Shown piece after piece: positions 43,150-56,260 of a stretch of 64,000 bases of DNA. The position numbers and the translations under genes were made by a program. The notes beneath the pieces were generated by a model that saw only the letters and a program-made list of their open reading frames with translations, was not told where the DNA came from and ran no database searches. Each line of letters starts with the position of its first letter. The first letter of the stretch is position 1. This DNA is from Tetradesmus obliquus (lineage: Eukaryota; Chlorophyta; Chlorophyceae; Sphaeropleales; Scenedesmaceae), in contig CP126206.1 in NCBI GenBank assembly GCA_030272155.1, positions 2,790,001-2,854,000 on the forward strand, given 5' to 3'.

Positions 43150-44727
43150 CAGCACTCTCACTTGACCCACTGCCGCTGCAGTCCGGGCCAGCTGCAGCAG
43201 CAGCAGCAGCAGCAGCAACTGCCGGCCGCAGCACCAGTGCAGCAGCACCAGGCGCCGGCCTAAACCCTAGCTTCACAAGCGGCACAAAACATGCAACTGC
43301 CTCTTCTGGTGGTAGCTGCTGAACCCTGCCCACCCAAACCCTAAGCAGTACTAGCTGCCAGGCACTGGCAAACCCTGGTGGCGACGCAGCCGCGGTCTTG
43401 CCCAAAACCGCCGCCAGCTCCCGCCCCGGTAACAAACTTAGGGTTTGGACGGCACTCTGCGCTAGGGTTTGCATGTAGGGACCATCCAGCCGCGCGCCTA
43501 AACCCTGAGCAGCTCGCAGCAGCAGCAGCAGCTGCTGGCCGTCCAGTGATCCTGCAAGCAGCTCTGGCCAGGCGCAGGCCTCAAGGGCCCGCAAAACCCC
43601 ACGGGCTGCGGTTGGGGTTTTGTCGGCGGCGCCACTAAATCGCGGCACGGCCAGCAGGCGGCTTAAACCCTCGCAGACTCGAGCCAGGCCGGCAGGGCCG
43701 CAGCGGGGGTGTAGCAGCGCCCGACGGGCTTTGGCGAAATGCTGCAGCAGCTGCTGCATTGTGTGCCGGCCCTGCTGCTGCTGCTGCTGCTGTTGCTCTT
43801 CAAGCCACTCTGTGGGTATTGCAGCAGCACGGGAACGCTTGCTGGGTGCTTTTGTGGATGTCATTTTTGTGGGAGCTGCTGCGACTGGCAGTGCTGCTGG
43901 TGCGGCATGTGACAGTGAGTCAGCCACCTGCTGCTGCAGCTGCTGCAGCAGCGACAGCGCCGCCTGCTGCTGCTGGTGCTGCTGCTGCTGCTGTGAGCTG
44001 CTTGACTGCTCACTGCTGGTGCACCTTGGAGGAGGCCGCAGCAGCTGCTGCATAGTGCTGCTGCCACCTGCCGCTGCTGCTGCTGCTGCTGTATCAACAG
44101 CTACAAAGACAGCAGGCGCTGCCTCCTGTATAGGACACTCATCCTCCTCATCTTCTGTTGCTGCTGCTACAGCAGCAGCAGCAGCAGCAGCAGGCAGCAA
44201 GCTGTCGTCATGCCTGTTATCTTCCTCCTCCTCCTCTGATGTAACAGTGTCATCCTCATCCGATGTGACACTGCCAGACGCTGCTGCTGCCGCCGCCGCT
44301 GCTGCTGCTGCTGCTGCAGCGCCAGGGCCTTGTACTGCTGCTGCTGCTGCCACTGACGGCACCCAGTGCCCCTGCAGCTGCTGCAGTGCAGACCACACCT
44401 GCCACTGCTCCGCAGGGTTTAGGGACCCGGCCGTCACTAAACCCTGCACCTGCTGCAAAAGTAACAATGCCTGCTCTGGTGGCCAGTAGGCAACCAGTGA
44501 CGGTAGTGCACCCAACATGTCCACCAAGTGAGTGGATGTGAAGCGCTGCTGCTGCTGCTGCTGCTGCTGTTGGGGTTGAGGGTTCTGGCTAGTTCCCTGC
44601 TGGAACCAAGCTGCTGCCGCAGGCTGCTGCAACACCGGCTCCGTAGCACCCTCTGCTACTGCTGCTGCTGCTGCTGCTGCTGTTGCAGCAGATGGGACTT
44701 GGTCAATCCTTTGAGGGCCCATTGCAC

Positions 44728-44758
<31 letters not shown>

Positions 44759-45057
44759 AAGCATGCGGCGGTTTAGCTCCCCAGCTAAGCCCTGAACCAC
44801 TCGCTGCAGCGGCGGCAGCTTCCCAGCAGCCACAACAGCAGCCGCCAGCTCATCACTGCTTAAACCCTGCAAAACCCCAGGGTTTGACAGCTGCCTGTAC
44901 CCGCGCCTTAAACCGCCGTGCTGCCAGGCGCTGCTAAACCCTAGCTGGTTCCAAGCTGTCATCAGCTGGATCAGCTGAGGGGGCGAGCAGGCGGGTGCTG
45001 CTGCTGCTGCCAGCTCGTGTAGGCGCAGCAGCAGCGGCTGCGGCTGGTGGCGGCTGC

Positions 45058-45093
<36 letters not shown>

Positions 45094-45440
45094 CATGGCC
45101 AAAATGGTGGTGGTGCTGGTGGTGTCGCAGGGTTGTGCGGCTGGTTTGTGCAGCCAGCTGCAGCAGCTGCAGCAGAGGGCGCATGTCGAAACCACCGCTG
45201 CTGCTGCTGCTGCTGTCATCCAATCCATCACCTTCAAGTGCAGCAGCTGATGCACGCGATGCAGTAGCAGCATTGCTGCTGCTGCTGCTGCCGTCTGCTG
45301 CTGCTTGTTTTTGCACGTATATAAGTGACAGCCCGTCAGCAATGTGCTGCAGCAGCTGCTGCAGAGCAGCAGAAGCAGCAGCTGCTGCAGCAGAGGATGC
45401 TGCTGCTGCTTGAGCTGCCTCAGCTTCACTGCTGCTGGCA

Positions 45441-45480
<40 letters not shown>

Positions 45481-46035
45481 GCAGTGCCACTGTCGCATGT
45501 TGGCTGCTGCTGCTGCTGCTGCTGCTGCCAACCAGTGCCAGCCTGGGACCCAGAGTGAGCAGCACCTGCAGCGCCAAGCACAGGAGAGGTAACAGCGTGT
45601 TGCAAGTGGTGACAAGCTGTGACAACTGTAACAACACAGGCACGTACATGCGTTACTACTAATCAGCTGAGGTCGAAGTGCAGTCGCAGTGCGCTGTAGT
45701 ATGAATGCATGGTGCCCATATTGAGACAGAGTGTGTGATGGAGTGGTGCTTCGGACACCCTTTCGGTTTGCTCACAGCACTTCACTCCTGCCTTTCCTTG
45801 CACCAGTGAAACATCGCCGCCCAGCACGCCAGCAGCTGGCAGGCGCTGCTCACAAGAGCAAATACATAGAAGAATTCACATCTGTAATGCAGAAGCACCC
45901 ACCTGCAAAAGCCAAGGTAGCGGTGGCTGCTGCTTTTCTGCTGCCAAGCACTCCAGCAGCTGGCACGCGCTGCTCATGGGTACCCGCACGCCCCACGCTG
46001 ACAGCCCACACAGCACGCAGCACACCTGGAACACC

Positions 46036-46081
<46 letters not shown>

Positions 46082-46090
46082 GATTTTCAC

Positions 46091-46125
<35 letters not shown>

Positions 46126-46575
46126 CAGTGCTGTATGCGCTGCTGCAGCTGTGCTGCCATATACTTCACAGCCACCGCACTGGGCCTCAACCCACACTGC
46201 TGGTGTGCCTGCAGCAGCAGCAACAGCTGCCCCGCATTGTACTGCAGCAGCTGCTGCTGCAGTAAACCCTCGTGGGCCATCCAAAACCCTGCAGGAAGCT
46301 GCAGCTGCAGGAAAGACACTGCGTGCAGCAGCTGGTGCAGCAGCAGCAGGTACGATCCACCGGACCCACTGCTGCTGCTGCTGTTGAAGGCAGGTGCTGC
46401 TGCCATTGCTGCTGCTGCTGCTGCCTGCCAGGCCTGTAGCCATCCCTCTGCAGGCTTTACCTTTGCTGCTGCCAATGCAGAAAGCAACCCCACTAGCTCT
46501 GCATACGCTGCTGCTGCTGCCGCTGGCTGTGGCGGCGGCGGCACCAGCCGCTGCTGCTGCTGCTTGCGGTGCCTG

Positions 46576-46609
<34 letters not shown>

Positions 46610-46972
46610 GGTACTGCATGTGTGGCTGAAAAGGTATCACCATGTCACTCATGCAATGCCTTGCAGCTGCAAGCCACTGACCCATCCAGGCTTCATCTGG
46701 AATCACACCTAACCTTCCCCACACCAGCAGCAGCTGCTTTAGCTGCAGGCAGCTCGCTTGCAGGAGCCGCTGCCGGCTGGCAGCCGCCTGTAACAGTGTT
46801 ACTAATGCATTTCGAACGTCCTGCTGCTGCTCGATCTGCAGGTAGTGCTGCTGCGTGGGGTCCAGAGAAGCCTCTCGCCACTGCTGCCACTGCTGCTGCT
46901 GCCACTGCTGCTGCCGCTGCTGCGAGAGTTGACTGGTACTCCACAGCAGAATGTCCAGCAGCTGCTGCAGCA

Positions 46973-47004
<32 letters not shown>

Positions 47005-47095
47005 GGTTGGCTGCTGGCAGCGCTTGCTGCTGCTGCAGCAGCGCAGAAGGCTTGCAGGAAAGCAGCACTGGTGACGAAGCTAGACCCTACTGCAG

Positions 47096-47150
<55 letters not shown>

Positions 47151-47783
47151 AGGATCTGCTGTGGCAGTTTGCTGCTGCTGCTGGTGCTGCTGGCTCAGCT
47201 GTGTAGAAATGCTGGCCAAAGCATCCAGCGGCAGCAGGTGCAGCAGCGGCTGCACGCTGCTGCACCACTGCGATAGGCACACGCCACCCCCTGCTTGCAG
47301 CTGCTGCTGCTGTTCCTGCAAGCTGAGGATGCTGTCTTGCAGGATAGAAAGCAGCTGCTGCTGCTCTGCTAGATCAAGCTCACCCTCCTGCTGCTGCTGC
47401 TGCTGCTGCTGCTGTTGGGCATCGTCTGGATGCACATGTGACACAAACTCAGCTGCTGCTGCTGCTGACCCTTGCGTCGACTGCAGATCATCGCTGCTGG
47501 AAAAGTCAACAGCAGGTGGCTGCTGCTCATGCAGCTGAGCTTTGACCGGTCTGCTGCTGCGTCTGGCCTGCCTGCTGTTGATGCCGCCTGCAACAGCCCG
47601 GGCTTGCTGCTGTAGCTGCATTGAAGCCCCAGCAGCTGCTGTCCTGCTGCTGCAGCGGCCACCAGCGGTCAAAAATGTTTGCAGGACGCCGTTGACCGGC
47701 CTGCAGCTGCCAGTGCAGCCTGCGAGAGGCAATGGCTGCATCGCTGCTGCTGTCAGGGGCCAGTCTCGCAGACGCGAAAGCAC
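39475..47783 (-). CDS. Very large organelle-type helical-repeat protein (OPR-like), polyQ/polyA/polyS-rich
   Basis: Three phase-0 exons, 45903-47783 (627 codons), 42749-45565 (939) and 39475-42168 (897 plus stop), total about 2,463 residues. The N-terminus MLSRLRDWPLTAAAMQPLPL with many Arg and few acids suggests an organelle presequence. Between Gln, Ala and Ser tracts run degenerate two-helix repeats with Leu/Ala spacing and Pro-x-x-W turns: VKPAEGWLQAWQ, LQLPAGFWMAHEGLL, LLLLQAHQQCGLRPSAVAVK, ALADLGLRPEPCLAKELL, LNLTPPPGWLAAACQALAAR. This pattern is that of octotricopeptide-repeat and related algal organelle RNA-binding factors, which act in RNA maturation and translation in chloroplast or mitochondrion. 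I find no C-terminal RAP domain. The OPR label is inference from repeat texture. The TGA at 39475 overlaps a possible GT donor, so more exons could follow. Confidence 0.7.
42236..42437 (-). repeat. Two acceptor-side echoes of exon 3 of the helical-repeat gene
   Basis: The first codons of exon 3 (AVELQLLLCELDMLPL, after AG at 42169-42171) recur at about 42240-42295 and 42365-42437, the second extending through TGFGYQLATA. Both keep the AG acceptor and an open frame. Confidence 0.93.
45780..45860 (-). repeat. Donor-side echo of exon 1 of the helical-repeat gene
   Basis: The end of exon 1 (SSACQLLECLAAEKQQ region, donor at 45897-45902) is repeated in degraded form just downstream at about 45795-45858, with a frameshift relative to the exon. 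Confidence 0.7.
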
Positions 47784-48862
47784 ATGTCGTCAAACACCAG
47801 TCAAACACACTTCAGCGTTATTTAGGATGTTATTAATGTGCTGATAGCCTTGGGGCTGTGTGGCACCAGGTTGACGACTGCATGAGGATCAGGTGCAACC
47901 GCAGCGCTTGCACGAAGCAAACATGCTTGAGCACGTAGACAAAAGCAACATACATCAGTCGAAACGATCGAGCAGGCGACACTGTTGTGGCTTGTTGCCG
48001 TTCCGTGAGCAGCGAGACCCACACCACACTGCACCTGTCACTCACCTCCGTGTGATCTGTTCTGTCTTTTAAACGCTCAAGTGTGTTGAAGAACATTTGT
48101 TGCTTTTACCAACAGCGTTTTGAGCTGCTTCCCGTGCTCCACATGTGTCGCTGGCCTGCTGATGTCAGCACCCTGCTGCAGGCAGTGTCTGTGCCACAGG
48201 GCAGGCGGGCGTTTCGTGCCTGCAGAACAAGTGGTCACCATGAGTTGATACCTGAATGATAATCGATGCCCGCTTTGAATGATCTGGCATGCTGCGTTGA
48301 GCACCGGCTGCACACACAGGTCAGGACTAGGATGATCCCCAGTGACTGGGGTAACGCATGCAGAGCAGTGTACAAGAATGAATTGCAGTGTTCTCAAATG
48401 AGTGTAAAGTCAAGCTTATGTTGAAGTCTGGTATGCCAGCATCACCCACTGAGAGCGCCAGTCAGGTGCACCAAGGCACAGAAGAGGAAAGTTTCACTGT
48501 TTCACTGTTCAGACATGGCGTTCGGAACGAGTGTGGATGCCTGTAAACCTTGTCCCTGCCAGTTGCTGCGCTTCACACCGCAAATTTCTGCACAGGCGTA
48601 TATGAAAAAACAGGATTTCATGTGAGCACATGCAGCAGTGGCCAGCTGATGCCAGCGCCCGGCTGCTGGCAGTTTGTCTGCCAGGCAGGCAATTCAGGCA
48701 GACATTTCGTGCCTTCAGATTATTACCATCATGGGCAGCTGCCCACTGCTTGTCACTAGGGCACTGCCACGGTGGCACCAAGCAGGTCTTTGTGCTGCAT
48801 ATAATCCATGAAAGGCCAGCGGTGTACTGTGTGGGTCAGGTGCGTGTACCAGCATGGGCAGC

Positions 48863-48906
<44 letters not shown>

Positions 48907-49869
48907 CAGCAGCAGCTGGACAGCATGTATGCAAGCATGCCTGTGCGTATATGCATATTATGCCATTCCACATTCTTGAAGGAACAAGGAACAGCACACT
49001 GCATGCTGACGGCCCATCGGCTCTAGCAGTAGCAGCATCGCCATTAGCAGCATCATGCGATGATTGCCATAGCAGCCATATGGCGATTCTACGCATGTTT
49101 AATGCATATCTGCGCACCAAGCAATGCTGGACCAGGACCCCTCCCCCTTTTTAAAGGCGCCTGGCACTCCGTGTGGGCTTTTTATGCAGCACCTGTGCTG
49201 TACAGCAGTCCAGCTGGTGCTGCAGTAGCATGTAGAGTGGCAAGTTGCCACATTGGACAAAGTCCAAGGTTGTTGTACCTGCCTGGCTGTGCGTGCCGTC
49301 CCTGGATGGCACAGGGTGTGGTGGCCACGAGATGACTCAGTGACTGCTGGATCTTCTCATGCCCAAACAAACCCCTTACGTCAACGTGCGTGCCCACTGT
49401 TTGGCATTGGAAATGGCCATTTCCATGTGTGTACACCCACATGTGGGAAGGGTGGGCGGTACGTACTTCCTGCAGTGAAGGTGTATTCAAATGCCGTGCA
49501 GCCTAGTTGAGTTTTCAAACTACATCACACTGTGTATGTCTTTGACTTTTGTAGGGGCCAGAAAGCTTTCAGGTGTCGAGGGCTCGTCTAGCCCAACAAA
49601 ACATGAAGTGCCGCACTGTCCCCTCGGGGGATATGGTTGGACTACCTCAGCGCCAGCAGGACAAATCAGGTGTTGAAACACTTTTAGGTGACGTTTTTAA
49701 TATCATAGTTGAGCAGCCGTACCATTCGCGGGCCGGCATGCTGTTGTACCATGCGCGAACCTTGTCAGGGCGTGTGGCACGTACTGTGCCCACCTCCATA
49801 AAATAGCCATGAACCAGCCTCGGATCTATGTTGTATCTTAGATTCGACTCAAGATACGTTTTTTGATTC
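47784..49869. other. Intergenic region; CAG run at about 48850-48920
   Basis: This is the promoter side of the helical-repeat gene and upstream of the next candidate gene. It contains an interrupted CAG/GCA repeat near 48850-48920. Other frames are short and unrecognised. Confidence 0.45.
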
Positions 49870-50553
49870 CGCAGAAGTTGCGTTCAGGCAAGAACGACCA
49901 GTTCCCGTTTGGTTGCACCAACTGCTTCGATTTCTTGCCAGTCTCCCCGCACGCTCAAGCAAGCATGCTTGGAAAAGGGCGTGTGGCGTGTGTGGGAATT
50001 CCTTCATGACCCTCGGTCTTATCACGGTCCTCTGGGTTGTATCCACTCGCAGCTTCTACCAGAGGCACCTGCAGCCTATTCTCAAGCCAGAGGTGGATGG
50101 ATGGGCACTGCAGCTGGCTGGATTCATCATCGTGGTCTTAAACCAGATATTTGACCACCGGGAAGCCTGTTCTCTTCTGCCTGGGTCAGGTGCGTGTGCC
50201 AGCCTGAGCTCTAGTGCCGCCCTAGGGGCCCTAGGGTGCAAGTGGGCAGGTAGAGGGTGTGCAGCCCAGGGTCGCCGCCCCTGGCCACACACGCCTTCTC
50301 CAGCCCTAACTTACCCAGGACCTGCAGAGCTGCCTGGGTAGTCACTCACTCACTCACTCCTGAGCTCTAGTTTACGCGACAGCAGCAGCATCTTGCTATG
50401 CCTTTGGCCTTAGATCATGCAGCAGCAGCATCGCCGGGCCATGCCTTTGGCTCTCATCTATGCAGCAACAGCTATGCAGCAGCAGCATCACCTGGCCACG
50501 CTTTTGGCATTGCCACATGGTTGTGCCACCCTGTGTATGCTACCTCAGCCTAC

Positions 50554-50584
<31 letters not shown>

Positions 50585-50831
50585 TGCTGCTACTGCTGCT
50601 GCCGTTTCGTGTGCAGGGCGCCTTGATGGGTGTGCTGCTGAGTGGCACAGTAGAGCTCACAAACCGCGCGCTGCTGTCTGGATGGCCCTGGACAGTTGTG
50701 CTTGTGAACATGGCATGGGGAACAGCAGCAGGCGCTGTGCTTGCAATTGTGCAGCAAACCGTCCACGAGTTTAGGATAGCTCTGCCCGAGGACCGCCTGC
50801 GTCTTCTGGCCCTGCAGCAGGCACTTCATTT

Positions 50832-50920
<89 letters not shown>

Positions 50921-51167
50921 TGCAACCTCACCAGGCCATCCTTCAAGCCATAGCAACAGCTGCTGTTCTGTGTTACGGTTGTTTTGAGGTTGGTGCAGCT
51001 GAGCAGCAGTCAAGTGTTGTGGGCCGCATTTGTCTGCTATTGCATGCTAGTCGCCATACGGCAAGCGTGGTCAGATATAATGCCATTGAATAAGGCATTA
51101 TATGGTGGCAGTGCGCCAACCAAGGCAGCCCAGGTGTCAGGCAGTGTGCTTCGTCCAGTGTTCTGAT
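49870..51167 (+). CDS. Probable polyQ membrane protein, exon model uncertain
   Basis: Two neighbouring plus-strand segments look coding. The first, roughly 49990-50160, encodes FMTLGLITVLWVVSTRSFYQ and QLAGFIIVVLNQIFDHR. The second starts after an AG near 50617 with GALMGVLLSGTVELTNRALL and WTVVLVNMAWGTAAGAVLAI, then QTVHEFRIALPEDRLRLLAL and a 29-Gln tract. A third, in another frame (VLWAAFVCYCMLVAIRQAWS, ending at 51165-51167), may be the C-terminal exon. Together they suggest four or five membrane helices with a cytosolic polyQ region. I could not find splice sites that join the three in phase, so boundaries are approximate. The family is not recognised. Confidence 0.4.
50833..50919 (+). 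repeat. (CAG)29 with one CAA, probably coding
   Basis: 28 CAG and one CAA triplet in the plus-strand frame of the probable membrane protein. The CAA interruption sits after the first 14 triplets. Confidence 0.95.
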
Positions 51168-53420
51168 GATCACGCATCTGATATGTACAGATCAGCATCA
51201 GTGTCGTTGGCAACGGTGTGCACTCATGAGGTGATCACCACATGCCTTGCAGGTGCGCAGTAGTGCAGGTGGCCTCCTGTCTTCACAATACTTTGGAAGT
51301 GCACATTCATTGTAGTCCACATGTTTTGTACTCCACACGCAATGCACTGGTTTAAGAGTGTACACTGATATGTGGTGTCATCTTTTCTCGGTTTCTGAAC
51401 TTGTGTCCTTCCAGCACGTCAAACAGCAGCAGCTAGTTGCACAAACAGAAGCAGCAGCTGGTTGTGCTGCAGGCATTAGCAGCAATGCAGCAGCCACCTT
51501 GGTCTTTGAACTTGTGTCCTGCCGGTCGAGCCTCATAATCATCCCGTCTCCAGATGGTGCCAGACTCGATTCAAAAGCTGTGGGTGATCAACTGCCTTGC
51601 AATCCGTGTAACATCGCCTGTGTTGGAGCTGTCTCACGGCATTTGACTTCAAGTCGACAGCAGTGCTGTGGAGCAACAAGGCGCTTTGTGTTGGGGCGGC
51701 TCTCCATTCTGGGCAAGTGTGGGGATAGGTGGTGTGCCATTGGAGGATGAGGCATGGCAACGATGTGCCAAGGGTGTGTCAGGGTTTAACTCCCTTGCTT
51801 TTTTGGGCCGGGCACTGGGCACCTTCTGGGATAAGGGTGTTAGACGTGTCTCATTGGTGAGGTGCTGAGAGCCTTGAGGTTGTCTGTTGACTGAGAGTTT
51901 GCATATGGCATGTAAGCATGTAAGTGATTTTATTCTGTGGCCCGCCTCTCTTATCTTGGCTTTGCTGTAGAGCTGCAGCACAGCAGTACAGCAGTACATC
52001 GTGTACAGCTTGTACAGCTGCTGTAAGGGTCCAATCCCTTGTCGCCGCGGGCAAGTTTTGATTGCTATGGATTGATTGTCAAACGGATGGTGATGCATGC
52101 ATTCTATGCGGCTTGAAGAGCCGTGCCAGCATCGCTTCACATCCTTGCACATGACATGTCCGCAAGCAGCAACACACCCTGCAGCCCTGCAGCAACAGTC
52201 CTGCAGTCTGCAGCGGCCGCAGGCTCAACACATTCAAATACAAACGAATACGAAACCGATCACAGGGTATGGTCAAAATGCAGCAGCCTGGTAGTCATGT
52301 GCCAAGGTGGAAGTGGGGCAAGGTTGCTGCCAACCTTCCGTGACACAACCAACTGCAGAACCCTGCTGGCATGATGTCCCACTGAATGAACGTTTTCCAC
52401 AACGCAAATATCGACATGAAAGCTATCGGAAATATATGTTTGTCAACAGCTGCGTCACAGCATCAACCCGACAAAGTCTCAGCTACTGCATCCGTTGGCA
52501 ATTCCTCCTCCTGAGCAGGATCGAAGCATCAGCCTCAGTTTTAACTTACTAAGTGAGGGCTTTTCAATGTAACTGTATCAAGTCTGTGTGAGGCGCTGAT
52601 CGGGGGTAAGTGGTTCTGCAGGTCACAGCAGTGCTGGAAGAGCAGCAGAAGGAGGTTGGATAGCTTGCTGGTGATGAGCCTTATATCGACGCAACTTGCT
52701 GCGAGAATGGTGCTGAGCGTGCCATTTCTTCGCACTGCACCACGTACAAGGGCCAGTTGCAGGTTTGGCAGCAGCCTGCTGCTGTTCATGCAGAGCAGCA
52801 GCAGCAGGCTTTGCATGGAGGCAATGTGTTTCCATGCCTTGAAAGATAACATTCAGCAACAGTCCAATGCGTGTATGCAAAAAGTGTCATTTCATGCATG
52901 GCTACACGCCTTCATGCAGGCCTGCCACAAAGAATGCTGCTGACCGCACTGCTGCTGTTCTTTGCTTGCAGGAAGCAGTGAACTGCACAGCCGCAGCTGC
53001 AGCAGCATCCTACAGGGCAGCTCCATCTGAGCAGGAAGTGTGGAAAGCGTCTAGAACCGCAACTGCAGCACAGTTGCTGCTTCGTCTGCCCTGCAAGCAG
53101 CAGCAGTAGCAACAGCAGCAGCAGCGAGAGGTTGAAGACAGACACATACACAGAGCATCCTGCAGCAGCTGGCCGCGCACAGCAGGGTGCTGCAGGTTCA
53201 TCTGTAGCCCTCTGCATCAGCCTTTGCACGTCTTAGAGCCACTTTCCTGCAAGCAGGCAGTGTTTCCTGCAAGGGCGCTGTGTGCTGCCTCGCCTGCAAG
53301 GCGTGCTGCATGGAGTCGCTCCCAAGCCAGCAGCAGCTGCAGCTGCAGTAAGTGAGGCACTGCGTAGCTGCACCGGCCCACTCCACAGCAGCAGAAGCAG
53401 CAGCAGCAGCAGCAGCAGGC
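51168..53420. other. Intergenic region upstream of XPB
   Basis: There is no gene I can support. A plus-strand segment near 52973-53109 (EAVNCTAAAAAASYRAAPSE and onward) is preceded by a good acceptor and could be a terminal exon of an unseen small gene. The last part, rich in AGC triplets, is the XPB 5' leader. Confidence 0.4.
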
Positions 53421-53502
53421 ATGTCGTCACTTACCGGCACCACAGCCGGAGGCGGCAAGAAGATCAAACTGAAGCTGGGAGGCCACCTGCAGCAGCAGGG
53501 TT

Positions 53503-53543
<41 letters not shown>

Positions 53544-53941
53544 CAGCCTGCTGCCAGTAATGCTACTACTGGCACACTTGGTGGCTCTGCAGCACCAGGG
53601 CTTAAGCTGCGGATCAAGCTGGGTGGTGGGGCAGCAGCTGCTGGCAGCAGCGGCAGTGCTGCTGCTGCTGGGAGTGGTGGCGGCGCTGCAATGCAGTATG
53701 GAGGCGGCATGCAGCAGCAGCAGCAGCAGCAGGCCTTGCCGGAGGGTGTTCACCCTGCTGCTTTTGGGGCTGATATAAACCCCAGTGCGTTTGCTGCCAT
53801 GCAGCAGCAGCAGCAGTACTATGCTGCAGAGCAGTTCTACAGCCAGGAGCAGCAGCAGCAGTACTATGCACAGCAGCAGCAGCAGCCGGACCAACAGTAC
53901 TACAGCCAAGAGCAGCAGTACTCCCAGCAGCAGTCATACTC

Positions 53942-53974
<33 letters not shown>

Positions 53975-56002
53975 GCTGAAGCTGTCGGTACGGCCCAAAC
54001 TGGCAGTACAAAGCAGCAATGAACTGCGGTACACTGCTTCTGGCAGGGTTCAGCGTGCCGCCTCGCGGGGTTTGGCGCGGCTGATAGCAGAGGAGGGAGG
54101 CGTGCCGCAGGATCACAGCGTAGCAGCACCGCCCCCTGGCGCTGACACAAGGTATGTGCAGATGTGGCTGTGCATTTGCTTTCAGGGCTTCGTTTTTGTT
54201 ATGTGATGTGTGCATTTCATTGCTTGTTGTCGTATGGCAATGTTTATGCACATAATGTGTGCTGGGTGTCTGTCTAGGACCTGATGTTTTGCGGGGTTTA
54301 GCGAGACTGATAGCAGAGGAGGGAGGTGTGCCGATTATAGCCTGGCGGCACCACCACCTGGCGCTGACACAAGGTATGAATTGTGCATATTGGCTGTGTG
54401 TGTTTTGTGCTCGGTGTTTCAAATGCTTCTGTGCTTCTGTCTATTATCGAACCAATGTTTTGCGGGGTTCAGCGCGGGGCTCAGCATGGGGTTTAGCGAG
54501 GCTGATAGCAGAGCAGGTGCGCCGCAAGATCACAGCCTGGCGGCACCGCCCCCTGGCGCTGATACGCGCTCTGCAGCCGCTGTGCAACTGCGCCGCATTC
54601 CCCACAACCTCCCCTACCCTCATCACCGCTTGTTATCTAACGCTGTAATAACGTATGTAACGCGGCAGGTTGCTGTGCTACGACAACCTCGCCCCTTTCA
54701 TTTTGTAAGGCGGCGCTCCGCGTGCACTGTGCAACGGCGTCTAACGCTACACTCCTGTAACACCCACGGAACACTCTTGTAACATTTTGCTGCAGGTTGC
54801 AGCGCGATGCCGATGCTGGCTCACCCTTCTTGCAAAGCAGCGCTCTGCGCGCGCCGTGCAGCGCCGCTCCTTACCAACACTCCTGTTTAACACCTCTGAT
54901 TTCCAAATCGTGCAGGTTCGTGCGCTATGACGACCCTGACTCCCCCATCCTGTCTGAGCGGCACTCCGCGCGCGCCATGCAGCGCCGTCCAACACCTATG
55001 CCTGTAACACCCCTTGAAAACCTCTTTAACACTTCTGTAACACTCTTGTATCGCTTTCCTGCAGGTTCATGCGCTATGATGACCCAGACTCACCCATCCT
55101 GTCAGAGCGGTGTCGCATGACTTTACACTCCTGTAACAACTCTGTAACACTCATGTATCGCTCTCCTGCAGGTTCCTGCGCTATGATGACCCGGATTCGC
55201 CTATTCTTTCCGAGCGGTGCTCCGCGCGCGCCGTACAGCGCCAATCAACTTTACAAGCCTGTCACACCCATGTGAAATTCTAAACGCTTTGCTGCAGGTT
55301 TTTGCGCTATGACGACCCTGACTCCCCAATTCTTTCCGAGCGGCGCTCCGCGCGCGCCGTGCAGCGCCGCACGATTGACGCTAGCCAATACGTAGATCCT
55401 GACGAGATGGACTTTGAGGGCCAAGAGTGGCTCATGCCGGAGCAGCCTGAGGTTAAACCTGAGAAGGTGAGGGTTGGGTGTTGCGGTTTTACATGTTTTG
55501 CGTGTAGTGAAGGCCGCATTATTGTTGCCATTACTTGATGAGATGGACTTTGAGGGCCAGGAGTGGCTGATGCCTGAGCAGCCCGAGGTTAGACCTGAAA
55601 ATGTGAAGGTTTAAAGTATTTCTTGGGGGCGGGTTTTAGGGTTTGTACACCACAGTGCATGGCACGATTTGTTTGATTGATGGATGCCAGCCAATACGTA
55701 GATCCTGACAAGATGGATTTCGAGGGCTAGGAGTGGCTCATGCCCGAACAACCTGAGGTGAAACTTAAAAAGTTGAGGGTTCACGGTGTTCCTTGGGCTG
55801 AGGGGTTTAAGGGTCAAGTCCTTGCTGCACTTCAGGTTTAATACTGAGGTTCAGTACAAAGTGAGTGTCAGGGCTAGGAGTGGCTCTTGCCAGAGCAGGC
55901 GGAGTTTTAGAGACTCAAGTGTGAGGGTTTTCTCAACTGTCATGGGCTAGAAGGTGCCATGCTTTCATGCACCAACAGCGACGTCAAGTGCATGCAGGTC
56001 AA

Positions 56003-56036
<34 letters not shown>

Positions 56037-56047
56037 GCCGCCGCGGC

Positions 56048-56092
<45 letters not shown>

Positions 56093-56191
56093 AGCCCAAG
56101 CGGGAGCCCCGCCCCAAGAAGCCCAAGCCAGACCCGTGGTTCCGCATGTTGTACCTAGGATATGCTGCATCAACAAAGCGTTTGAACAGCT

Positions 56192-56260
<69 letters not shown>

